5,391 nt of DNA from Saprospiraceae bacterium (lineage in GTDB: Bacteria; Bacteroidota; Bacteroidia; Chitinophagales; Saprospiraceae): positions 1 to 5,391 of the forward strand of contig JAGQWV010000125.1 of the NCBI GenBank assembly GCA_020437045.1, read 5' to 3'. Made by a program: the position numbers and the translations under genes. The notes under the pieces are model-generated. The model did no database searches. It had not been told where the DNA came from and worked only from the letters and a program-made list of their open reading frames with translations. Positions 1-5,391 of the stretch are shown here, piece by piece; positions within the stretch are counted from its first letter, which is position 1, and every line of letters begins with the position of its first letter.

Positions 1-356
1 GGCAGGGTTATTTGGGTAATAATTTAGACGTTACCCTGGATTTCGGAGCTCGGGCAGAGATCAGTACGATTGTACTGACTGACTTGAAAAATCAAAATGC
101 CAAAATCTTTCTTCCTAATAAGGTCACTTTTGAGGTGAGTAATGATGGAGAACGGTTCGTCGAAATTTATCGAAAACCACTCTTTCACGGACGAGAAGAA
201 GATATCGACATCTACAAATACGAATTCAGCTATAAGAATCCGCGAAAAACACGTTATCTACGAATTCGTGCAGACAATATGGGTATTTGTCCTCCATGGC
301 ATAATGCTGCCGGAGATCGTGCCTGGATGATGTTTGATGAGCTAGTGGTAGAGTGA
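1..356 (+). CDS. C-terminal end of a probable GH20 beta-N-acetylhexosaminidase (F5/8 type C domain), 5' truncated
   Basis: The reading frame is open from the left window edge (first whole codon at base 3, 117 residues) to a TGA at 354-356, so only the 3' end of the gene is present. The visible part reads as the second half of a discoidin-like (F5/8 type C) beta-sandwich: LDVTLDFG, then KVTFEVSNDGERF, then RTRYLRIRADNMG-type strands, closing with PWHNAAGDRAWMMFDELVVE. A tail of the form 'PxWHxxAGxxAWxxxDEhxVE' is typical of Bacteroidota GH20 hexosaminidases, where this carbohydrate-binding-like module follows the catalytic barrel. Such enzymes remove terminal N-acetylhexosamine from chitin, glycoprotein or mucin glycans in the periplasm or at the cell surface. 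The catalytic domain lies outside the window, so the GH20 assignment rests on the tail only; another glycosidase or sulfatase carrying the same module is possible. A TTG at 12 is merely an internal codon. Confidence 0.7.
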   Translation, partial: QGYLGNNLDVTLDFGARAEISTIVLTDLKNQNAKIFLPNKVTFEVSNDGERFVEIYRKPLFHGREEDIDIYKYEFSYKNPRKTRYLRIRADNMGICPPWHNAAGDRAWMMFDELVVE

Positions 357-373
357 TTGATACCGATCGTTTT

Positions 374-404
374 GACTAAGGGTTGATTTTAGACAACCAT
401 AGTC
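374..404. terminator. Imperfect hairpin between convergent genes, possible shared terminator
   Basis: GACTA (374-378) pairs with TAGTC (400-404), and GGTTG (381-385) pairs with CAACC (394-398). A small asymmetric internal loop (AG opposite A) separates the two stems, and an 8-base loop closes the structure. It sits in the 55-bp gap where the plus-strand glycosidase-tail gene and the minus-strand fadD-like gene end head to head, which is where a terminator serving both directions would be expected. Neither side has a proper U-tract: the plus strand continues TTCACCATTATT and the minus strand continues AAAACG. It is therefore not a textbook intrinsic terminator. Confidence 0.4.
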
Positions 405-411
405 TTCACCA

Positions 412-2067
412 TTATTCCTTTAATGCCCTTCTTAGTATCTTACCAATATTGGTCTTCGGTAATTCATTGCGAAATTCGATCTGTTTTGGCCTCTTGTAAT
501 TGGTAAGGTTTTCTTTGCAGTATTCTGATATTTCTTCTTCGGTGAGTGATTTATCCTTTTTGACGATAAATACCTTGACTGCTTCAGTAGATTTTTCATC
601 GGGAATCCCAATGGCCGCCACTTCGAGAACTTTTGGATGGGAAGCAATGACCTCCTCGACTTCGTTGGGAAAAACATTGAATCCCGATACCAGAATCATA
701 TCTTTTTTACGGTCCACGATCCGAAAATATCCATCGCTATCCATTGCTCCGATATCTCCGGTGCTGATCCACCCATCTTTGAGGCACTTGTTTGTTTCGT
801 CCTGACGTTTGTAGTATCCTTTCATCACTTGGGGCCCCTTAATCTGTATTTCTCCAATCTCATCGATGCCTAATTCCTGACCATCTTCATCAACGATACG
901 CATATCTGTAGAGGGTACGGGTAGACCTATGGTACCTAATTTGATGTTACCATCCAATGGATTTGAGCTTGCCACCGGACTGGTCTCCGTCATTCCATAA
1001 CCCTCGGCAATGGCACAACCGGTCACCTCTTTCCATTTGAGAGCTACGGATTGCTGTAATGCCATTCCTCCTGCACTGGTGATTTTGAGATGACTAAAGT
1101 CAAGTTTTGAAAAATCCTTATGGTTTAAGAGCGCATTAAATAATGTGTTGACACCTGTCATCAGGTTAATCGGATACTTTTTAAAGGCGGCAATCACGGA
1201 CCCTAAATCACGGGCATTGGTAATCAGCACATTTCGGGCTCCGATGCTCATGAGCGTCAGACAATTGACGGTGAATGCGTAGATATGGTATAATGGTAGA
1301 GGACACAATATCGTTTCTTCAGATTCTTTTAGATAGGGACTCATAATCGCGCGAACCTGCAGCATATTGGCGATCAGGTTTCGGTTGGTGAGCATGGCTC
1401 CCTTAGATATTCCGGTAGTACCTCCGGTGTATTGTAGTATGATGACATCATCGGCACAGGATTCAAAAGGCTTTATTTTAAATTTGGATCCCTGCTTTAG
1501 GGCTTCCGAAAAAGTCACCGAGTTAGCGATGTGATACTTTGGTACCATTTTCTTTAAATGCCTAACTACAAAATTTACAATCCATCCCTTAAACCATCCC
1601 AGCAGTTCACCGATACTGGTTGTGATGACCACCTTTATTTCAGTCTCCGGAAGTATTTTCTCCAGATTGGCTGCAAAATTTTCGGCAATAAGAATCGCCT
1701 TGGCCCCGGAATCTACAAATTGATGTTTCATCTCGCGCGGCGTATAGAGTGGATTGGTATTAACGACGATGAGACCGGCCCTCAATGCCCCGAATAGGGC
1801 AATGGGATACTGGAGCAGGTTTGGCATCATAAGGGCAATCTTATCTCCAGGTTCAAGTCCTCTGGAATGCAAGTATGCCGCAAAACGGTACGAAAGCCGA
1901 TCGATCGTTTCAAATGAGAGCCCTTTGTCCATGCAAATGAAGGCAGTCTGCTTTTTATATTTCTTAAATGTTTCGTCAAAAAAATCGATCAGATTTTCAT
2001 AAAGGTTAACGTCAATATTGGCGGGTATTCCATTGGGGTAATTTTTTAACCAAGGTCTTGATTCCAT
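412..2067 (-). CDS. fadD: Long-chain fatty acid--CoA ligase, FadD type
   Basis: This 551-residue adenylate-forming enzyme activates a fatty acid with ATP to acyl-AMP and transfers it to CoA, feeding beta-oxidation or lipid synthesis at the inner face of the membrane. Numbered from the ATG: P-loop YTGGTTGISKGA at 213-224, A5 motif YGMTETSP at 357-364, TGD at 436-438, the fatty-acyl-CoA synthetase signature DRKKDMILVSGFNVFPNE at 452-469, and the C-terminal adenylation lysine at 543 in PKTNIGKILRR. The segment MMPNLLQYPIALFGALRAG and the rest of the chain line up along almost the full length with E. coli FadD (561 aa) as I recall it; the tail is about a dozen residues shorter. A TTG lies directly before the chosen ATG at 2067; the ATG fits the E. 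coli start (MKKVWLNRYP versus MESRPWLKNYP). Stop is TAA. It is the last gene of the minus-strand cluster, 79 bp after the aminotransferase stop, and no clear Shine-Dalgarno is visible. Confidence 0.95.
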   Translation of the reverse strand: MESRPWLKNYPNGIPANIDVNLYENLIDFFDETFKKYKKQTAFICMDKGLSFETIDRLSYRFAAYLHSRGLEPGDKIALMMPNLLQYPIALFGALRAGLIVVNTNPLYTPREMKHQFVDSGAKAILIAENFAANLEKILPETEIKVVITTSIGELLGWFKGWIVNFVVRHLKKMVPKYHIANSVTFSEALKQGSKFKIKPFESCADDVIILQYTGGTTGISKGAMLTNRNLIANMLQVRAIMSPYLKESEETILCPLPLYHIYAFTVNCLTLMSIGARNVLITNARDLGSVIAAFKKYPINLMTGVNTLFNALLNHKDFSKLDFSHLKITSAGGMALQQSVALKWKEVTGCAIAEGYGMTETSPVASSNPLDGNIKLGTIGLPVPSTDMRIVDEDGQELGIDEIGEIQIKGPQVMKGYYKRQDETNKCLKDGWISTGDIGAMDSDGYFRIVDRKKDMILVSGFNVFPNEVEEVIASHPKVLEVAAIGIPDEKSTEAVKVFIVKKDKSLTEEEISEYCKENLTNYKRPKQIEFRNELPKTNIGKILRRALKE

Positions 2068-2146
2068 CAATTATATGATTTTAGAACAGCAGATATACGG
2101 TAAAATAAAGAAATTTTAAGATTGCCGGAAAAGGAATCCCCTGAGG
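2068..2146 (-). other. Intergenic spacer between the aminotransferase and fadD, weak promoter-like box
   Basis: This AT-rich spacer separates the aminotransferase stop (TAG) from the fadD start. On the minus strand it holds TATATCTG at 2097-2090, one mismatch from the Bacteroidota -7 consensus TAnnTTTG, about 22 bases before the ATG. I see no matching TTG-type -33 box at the usual distance and no hairpin followed by a U-tract. fadD could therefore be read through from upstream, have its own weak promoter, or both. Confidence 0.25.
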
Positions 2147-3328
2147 CTAGCAGCGGTCGAGTATATGATGTAAGATTTTACAAGCTTTTATAATTTCATC
2201 CGGACTAATAATTAAAGGAGGTGCTACCCGGAGGCTGTGATCATTAAATAAAAACCAGTCTATCAGCAGGCCTTCATCCGCGGCCTCTCTCACTACGCGT
2301 TGCAAAAGTTGGGCATCACCAAGGTCGAGGGCAAACCAGAGGCCTCCTTCACGGATCTCCTGAATGTAAGGATGTGGCAAATGTTGTCGAAACAAGTCAA
2401 TTTTGGTGGGCAAGCCTTTGATAAGCTTTTCGGAGTCAATAACCTCGAGAGTGGCCAGGGCTGCGGCACAATTGACCGGATGGCCGCCAAAAGTGGTGAT
2501 ATGACCCAAAGCCGGACTATTTGCAAGTTTAGACATGTTTTCTTGGGAACTAACAAAAGCTCCTATTGGCATTCCTCCCCCCATACCTTTGGCAAGTAAA
2601 AGAATGTCTGGCACGACATCATATTTTTCAAAGGCGAAAAAATGCCCCGTCCTTCCATAAGCACATTGGATCTCGTCTAAAATAAATAGACTCCCGGTCT
2701 CTTTACATCGATTTTGCACCTTTACGAGATAGTTGTTCTCCGGAGGATGAATTCCACTTTCAGCCTGTACAGTTTCCATAATCACAGCGGCAGTTTGATC
2801 GGTGATCGTGTCAAGTTGGACAGGTTCATTATAGTCGATAAATCGAACCATGGGTAGGAGGGGTCGAAACGGTCCCGTATAGATCTCACTACTCATTAGG
2901 CTCATCGCTCCATGAGTGCTGCCATGATAGGCGTTACGACAAGCCACGATCTCATATCTACCAGTTATTTTTTTGGCCAGTTTGAGTGCTCCTTCGACCG
3001 CTTCTGCACCGCTATTCACGAAATACACTGAATCCAGAGACGATGGAAGTAGATCCACTAGTTTTTTCGCCAACTGAACCTGCGGACTAAGGACAAACTC
3101 ACCATATACCATGGTATGGAGATACTTTTCTGCCTGAGATTGGACGGCATGGACGATCGCGGGATGACAATGTCCCAATGCAGAAACTCCAATGCCAGAA
3201 ATCAGGTCTAAAATCTGTTGGCCATCGGCGGTGTGGAGATACATTCCTCTTGCTTTAACGATTTGAGTCAGCAAAGGGGCGGGACTGGTCTGAGCCACAT
3301 GCCGAAGGAATATGTTTCTTAAGTCCAT
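2147..3328 (-). CDS. Class III PLP-dependent aminotransferase (acetylornithine/ornithine aminotransferase-like)
   Basis: This 393-residue cytosolic fold-type I aminotransferase has the usual length for the ArgD/OAT group. Visible landmarks are the N-terminal DLISGIGVSALGHCHP (41-56), the phosphate-binding NSGAEA (105-110), the ring-stacking NAYHGST (132-138), LDEIQCAYGRTG (217-228) with Asp218 positioned for the pyridine nitrogen, and LLAKGMGGGMPIGA (244-257) with Lys247 as the Schiff-base lysine. TTFGGHP (278-284) and the C-terminal LRVAPPL (366-372) follow, with Arg367 in the place that usually binds the alpha-carboxylate. These identify a transaminase using a glutamate/2-oxoglutarate-type exchange, but not its amino donor. 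No arginine-biosynthesis genes are nearby, and the usual EP(I/V)QGE loop reads ETVQAESG (185-192), so I give no gene symbol. The ATG is 1 bp after the stop of the upstream metallopeptidase gene, which suggests co-transcription and coupled translation. A 4-aminobutyrate or lysine-epsilon type activity cannot be ruled out. Confidence 0.92.
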   Translation of the reverse strand: MDLRNIFLRHVAQTSPAPLLTQIVKARGMYLHTADGQQILDLISGIGVSALGHCHPAIVHAVQSQAEKYLHTMVYGEFVLSPQVQLAKKLVDLLPSSLDSVYFVNSGAEAVEGALKLAKKITGRYEIVACRNAYHGSTHGAMSLMSSEIYTGPFRPLLPMVRFIDYNEPVQLDTITDQTAAVIMETVQAESGIHPPENNYLVKVQNRCKETGSLFILDEIQCAYGRTGHFFAFEKYDVVPDILLLAKGMGGGMPIGAFVSSQENMSKLANSPALGHITTFGGHPVNCAAALATLEVIDSEKLIKGLPTKIDLFRQHLPHPYIQEIREGGLWFALDLGDAQLLQRVVREAADEGLLIDWFLFNDHSLRVAPPLIISPDEIIKACKILHHILDRC

Positions 3329-3329
3329 A

Positions 3330-4088
3330 CTAATAGTAAAGCTTTGATCCGTTTTTCTTTAGCCATTTGACCTGCTCTTTATATTGAGGCATGGCATACT
3401 TTACCACATTCCAAAAGGCTGGTGAATGATTATGCTCCTTCAGGTGAGCAAGTTCGTGAATAATGACATAGTCCGTAACTATTTGAGGTGCGAGAAAAAG
3501 ACGGGTACTGAAATTGAGATGACCGGTATGACTGCAACTCCCCCAATTACTTTTATTGTATTTGAAGCTAATGTCAGTATAATGAAATTGATAGAACCTT
3601 TGATTTAGATCGGCTACCCGTTCAGCAAAACGGTCGTGAAATTCGGTGGCAAAAATCTTACTGATTAATTTTGGCAATGTTTCTGCCTGCGCTTCTTCAT
3701 CCCAATCGGCAGGACATCGTAAATGGAGGGTGCCATCTTTTATCTTACCTATAGCCGTCTTTCGATCGGCCATGGTAACTGACAATGAATAAGATCCAAA
3801 GATTGTCTGATACCTCTTTCCGTCTACGGGTGATTCAAGAAAGAAGTGGTCAAATAATTCGGGTTGTTTCTGATATTTATCCCGGGTCCAATTTACCGCC
3901 CATTCAATCGGATTATCTGGCATTCCATAATGCCAATGGACTGGAATTCTCAAATTTACGGCCCGTTGTCCCAGGGCTACTCTCCAGCTGCGACGGTATT
4001 CACGATAGATGATCATGGGAATCTGTTGATCTCCCACATCAACGATGAGCTTGGTAATATTGGTCGTACTTTTTTTGCGATGAAGCAT
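3330..4088 (-). CDS. YgjP-like (DUF45) M48-type zinc metallopeptidase
   Basis: This 252-residue protein belongs to the YgjP/DUF45 group, often annotated as M48 family metallopeptidase. Numbered from the ATG, the zinc site is HELAH at 211-215 (His211, Glu212, His215), followed by NHSPAFW with His221 as the probable third ligand. NWGSCS (181-186) before the helix is a family hallmark, as is the following strand LNFSTRLFLAP. The N-terminal part is a beta-rich segment (IPMIIYREYRRSWRVAL, VNLRIP) usual for the family. No signal peptide is visible, so it is probably cytosolic. The physiological substrate of the family is not settled. The frame can be extended to a TTG at 4145, but the added 19 residues (including a Cys and no family match) look unlike the family start; the ATG at 4088 has a TAnnTTTG box just upstream, so I prefer it. 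It is the first gene of the minus-strand cluster. Confidence in the family is high, in a proteolytic role moderate. Confidence 0.88.
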   Translation of the reverse strand: MLHRKKSTTNITKLIVDVGDQQIPMIIYREYRRSWRVALGQRAVNLRIPVHWHYGMPDNPIEWAVNWTRDKYQKQPELFDHFFLESPVDGKRYQTIFGSYSLSVTMADRKTAIGKIKDGTLHLRCPADWDEEAQAETLPKLISKIFATEFHDRFAERVADLNQRFYQFHYTDISFKYNKSNWGSCSHTGHLNFSTRLFLAPQIVTDYVIIHELAHLKEHNHSPAFWNVVKYAMPQYKEQVKWLKKNGSKLYY

Positions 4089-4096
4089 ATAAGACT

Positions 4097-4104
4097 CAAA
4101 ACTA
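4097..4104 (-). promoter_or_regulatory. Candidate Bacteroidota -7 box upstream of the metallopeptidase gene
   Basis: On the minus strand the sequence TAGTTTTG matches TAnnTTTG, the -7 consensus of the Bacteroidota primary sigma factor, exactly. It lies 8 bases before the ATG at 4088, so transcripts would start almost at the start codon (leaderless or nearly so). No convincing TTG -33 element is seen about 20 bases further upstream, which lowers confidence. Confidence 0.3.
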
Positions 4105-4128
4105 ATAAGATTTAGACGATTGCATCCT

Positions 4129-4145
4129 TTGATTAGCTGAATCAA
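4129..4145. promoter_or_regulatory. Inverted repeat TTGATT-N5-AATCAA, possible operator
   Basis: Perfect 6-base arms (4129-4134 and 4140-4145) flank a 5-base spacer AGCTG in the divergent intergenic region. It lies about 40 bases upstream of the preferred metallopeptidase start and about 105 bases upstream of the lipocalin-like gene. The symmetry and spacing resemble a binding site for a dimeric regulator, but a 6-base-arm repeat in AT-rich DNA can arise by chance. Confidence 0.25.
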
Positions 4146-4176
4146 TCGGTGATTTTATCCCTTCCACATGATTCCA

Positions 4177-4218
4177 AATAATTATCCATTATTATAGCAT
4201 TTAGACGGAATAATTATT
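4177..4218. repeat. AT-rich palindromes with a direct repeat AATAATTAT in the divergent promoter region
   Basis: AATAAT-TATCC-ATTATT (4177-4193) is an inverted repeat with 6-base arms, and AATAATTATT (4209-4218) is a perfect 10-base palindrome. They share the 9-mer AATAATTAT at 4177-4185 and 4209-4217, exactly 32 bases apart, close to three helical turns. The pair ends 33 bases before the ATG of the secreted-protein gene. It may be paired regulator sites or an UP-like AT-rich element; low sequence complexity makes chance a real alternative. Confidence 0.25.
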
Positions 4219-4250
4219 AACTTATAAAGGCTTAATCTAAAATCTTGACC

Positions 4251-5120
4251 ATGAAGAATGCGATACTGCCATTAATTATTTCTCCAGTAATAATACTAAT
4301 CATTCCATTTTTAGCAAAGCTGGACCCTCACTCGCAAAGCCCCTCTAAACTTGAAATTACTGCACGACCGAATGAATATAATACTCTGGAAGGTACCTGG
4401 CAGCTCATTGCTGCAAAATTAGCGCACACCAGCCCCGGTGAAGCGGCTGAGTATACTAATGAGTCTGGAGTGGTGTCGATGAAGATCTTTACCAGAAATC
4501 GATTTGTCACCCTAAGGTATGACCGTGAGACCGGTGTATTGCTGGGCACGGGAGGAGGTACATATATCCAGCTGGGGGATGAATTTACCGAGTACATTGA
4601 CTATCACAGCTGGGATAGTACATTGGTGCAATACCCGCAAAATTTTACCTGTACCTTTGAGGGCAATTTATTTACGCAAAAGGGTACCATCTCCGGAGGT
4701 GAGACTGATGGTCATGCCCTGGAAGAAGTCTACCAGAGGGTGGAGGATCCTTTTAGTGAAATGAAGGGCAGTTATCCGCTTTTAGGCTCGTGGAAATTGT
4801 TGAAATGGGCTCCGGGAGAAATGCAAAATGCTGAGCCACTGCCACAAGATATGGAGGGATTCAAGATCTTCACGCCGACCTTTTTTTATGCGATGCGTTA
4901 CCGAAAGACCGGTGGAATAAGTAGTTTTTCCTTTGGCACCTACCATGCCACCCCTGATTATTTGACCGAGAAAGTAGTATCAGTAGGTGATCTTTCAGCT
5001 GTGGGAAGGTCGTATACCTTCTCATGGTCCCGTACAGATAAAGGATTTAAACAGTATGGTTTTATCGACTCTGATCAATTTATGGGCTATAAGATCGAAG
5101 AATATTATCAGCGGGAATAA
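4251..5120 (+). CDS. Exported or membrane-anchored protein with two tandem lipocalin-like domains
   Basis: The product has 289 residues. Lys2 and a hydrophobic stretch at about 4-22 (ILPLIISPVIILIIPFLA) form a signal peptide or uncleaved anchor; no lipobox cysteine follows, so it is not a lipoprotein. The rest is two copies of a beta-rich module of roughly 115 residues. Copy 1 (about 46-163) runs LEGTWQL, MKIFT, RFVTLRY, GGTY, ending EEVYQR; copy 2 (about 178-288) runs LLGSWKL, FKIFT, FFYAMRY, FGTY, ending EEYYQR. The 'hxGTWxL' opening and order of strands recall lipocalin-like/DUF4488-type secreted proteins common in Bacteroidota, whose ligand is generally unknown. The ATG at 4251 is preferred over a TTG two codons upstream because it places Lys directly before the hydrophobic core. 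It is divergent from the metallopeptidase gene and 50 bp upstream of the antiporter gene, so it may share a transcript with the latter. Function not determined. Confidence 0.8.
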   Translation: MKNAILPLIISPVIILIIPFLAKLDPHSQSPSKLEITARPNEYNTLEGTWQLIAAKLAHTSPGEAAEYTNESGVVSMKIFTRNRFVTLRYDRETGVLLGTGGGTYIQLGDEFTEYIDYHSWDSTLVQYPQNFTCTFEGNLFTQKGTISGGETDGHALEEVYQRVEDPFSEMKGSYPLLGSWKLLKWAPGEMQNAEPLPQDMEGFKIFTPTFFYAMRYRKTGGISSFSFGTYHATPDYLTEKVVSVGDLSAVGRSYTFSWSRTDKGFKQYGFIDSDQFMGYKIEEYYQRE

Positions 5121-5170
5121 GCGATTTAACATGATAAATAGAGCCTCGGGATATTTCTTTATTTTGGGGC
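5121..5170 (+). other. Short spacer before the antiporter gene, no clear regulatory signal
   Basis: The 50-bp gap contains an ATG at 5131 opening a 15-codon frame (MINRASGYFFILGHA) that ends at 5176-5178, overlapping the antiporter start in another frame. No Shine-Dalgarno precedes it and there is no hairpin with a U-tract. GGGG at 5166-5169 abuts the antiporter ATG too closely to act as a normal ribosome binding site. Confidence 0.2.
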
Positions 5171-5391
5171 ATGCATGAATTCGGGATACTTTCTGTTTTA
5201 CCACCGGTCATTGCCATAATTTTGGCTATCTGGACCAAACAGGTCTATGTTTCTTTGGTGTTTGGCCTTTTTCTGGGCTGGCTAATACTCAATGATGGAA
5301 ATCTATTGCTGGGTTTCCTGGACACCCTTTACGCGATGGTCGATGTCTTTACCGATCCCGGTAATACCCGGACAATTATGTTTAGTGCTTT
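5171..5391 (+). CDS. Na+/H+ antiporter, NhaC family, N-terminal part (3' truncated by the window)
   Basis: Seventy-three codons are visible from the ATG at 5171 (MHEFGILSVLPPVIAIILAI...) and the frame is still open at the right edge. The N-terminus reads as an inner-membrane transporter: one hydrophobic segment at about residues 5-21, the short loop WTKQ, then a second at about 25-42 (VYVSLVFGLFLGWLIL). The pattern 'SxLPPxxAIxLAxxTKQVxxSLxxGxxxG' followed by GFLDTL and a DPGNTRTIMFS stretch is characteristic of NhaC-type antiporters in Bacteroidota and Firmicutes, which exchange Na+ for H+ in pH and salt homeostasis. A stop at 5135-5137 closes the frame upstream and no other usual start lies between, so the ATG at 5171 is the only candidate. 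A second ATG at 5175 is in a different frame that lacks this pattern. Substrate cannot be judged from this fragment; some family members move organic ions such as malate/lactate. Confidence 0.85.
   Translation, partial: MHEFGILSVLPPVIAIILAIWTKQVYVSLVFGLFLGWLILNDGNLLLGFLDTLYAMVDVFTDPGNTRTIMFSA

Noticed and set aside
500..805. Open frame of about 100 codons on the plus strand inside the fadD-like gene
   Set aside because: It lies antisense within a well-supported gene with full-length family motifs, has no recognisable domain, and is best explained as a shadow frame.
2300..2599. Open frame of 99 codons on the plus strand opposite the aminotransferase
   Set aside because: It is antisense to a conserved enzyme-coding region and its translation shows no family pattern, signal peptide or start signals.
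3785..4115. Two overlapping plus-strand frames opposite the metallopeptidase gene
   Set aside because: They are antisense to the N-terminal half of a recognised protein, overlap each other in different frames and carry no domain features.
4110..4207. 9-mer ATTTAGACG present at 4110-4118 and 4199-4207 in the divergent region, and again at 22-30
   Set aside because: The third copy lies inside coding sequence, the flanks do not match, and some repeated 9-mers are expected in several kilobases of AT-rich DNA.
5022..5204. Minus-strand open frame of 60 codons spanning the end of the secreted-protein gene and the antiporter start
   Set aside because: It overlaps two supported plus-strand genes and shows no promoter, ribosome site or recognisable motif.
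3330..5391. Possible toxin-antitoxin, defence or mobile element built around the metallopeptidase
   Set aside because: The neighbours are ordinary metabolic and transport genes; there is no antitoxin-like partner, integrase, transposase, terminal repeat or attachment-site duplication.

Overview
The window looks like a chromosomal segment of a member of the Bacteroidota; a Saprospiria- or Cytophagia-like lineage is a guess. The reasons are a GH20-type C-terminal domain ending in the form common in that phylum, start codons with AT-rich leaders and no clear Shine-Dalgarno sequence, one good match to the Bacteroidota -7 promoter box (TAnnTTTG), and a secreted lipocalin-like protein of a kind frequent there. 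No rRNA, tRNA, CRISPR array, insertion sequence or phage gene was seen. No stretch longer than 300 bases lacks a gene.

Layout. Positions 1-356 (+) are the 3' end of a gene encoding an F5/8 type C (discoidin-like) domain, most likely the tail of a beta-N-acetylhexosaminidase. It converges on a three-gene minus-strand cluster, and the 55-bp gap between them holds an imperfect hairpin. In transcription order the cluster is a YgjP-like (DUF45/M48-like) zinc metallopeptidase (4088-3330), a class III PLP-dependent aminotransferase starting 1 bp after it (3328-2147), and a FadD-type long-chain fatty acyl-CoA ligase 77 bp further on (2067-412). A 162-bp divergent intergenic region (4089-4250) contains several AT-rich palindromes and a possible -7 box. 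It separates the cluster from a plus-strand gene (4251-5120) for an exported or membrane-anchored protein made of two tandem lipocalin-like repeats. After 50 bp an NhaC-family Na+/H+ antiporter begins at 5171 and runs off the window.

How the genes fit together. FadD would activate fatty acids for beta-oxidation or lipid synthesis, the aminotransferase handles amino-acid nitrogen, and the N-terminal gene end belongs to glycan breakdown. No single pathway links them. The tight junction between the metallopeptidase and the aminotransferase is the best evidence of a shared transcript.

This is mostly ordinary housekeeping sequence and I found no convincing undescribed system. The points most worth checking are the internally duplicated secreted protein, the FadD that resembles the proteobacterial form, the altered substrate/cofactor loop of the aminotransferase, and the palindromes in the divergent promoter region.
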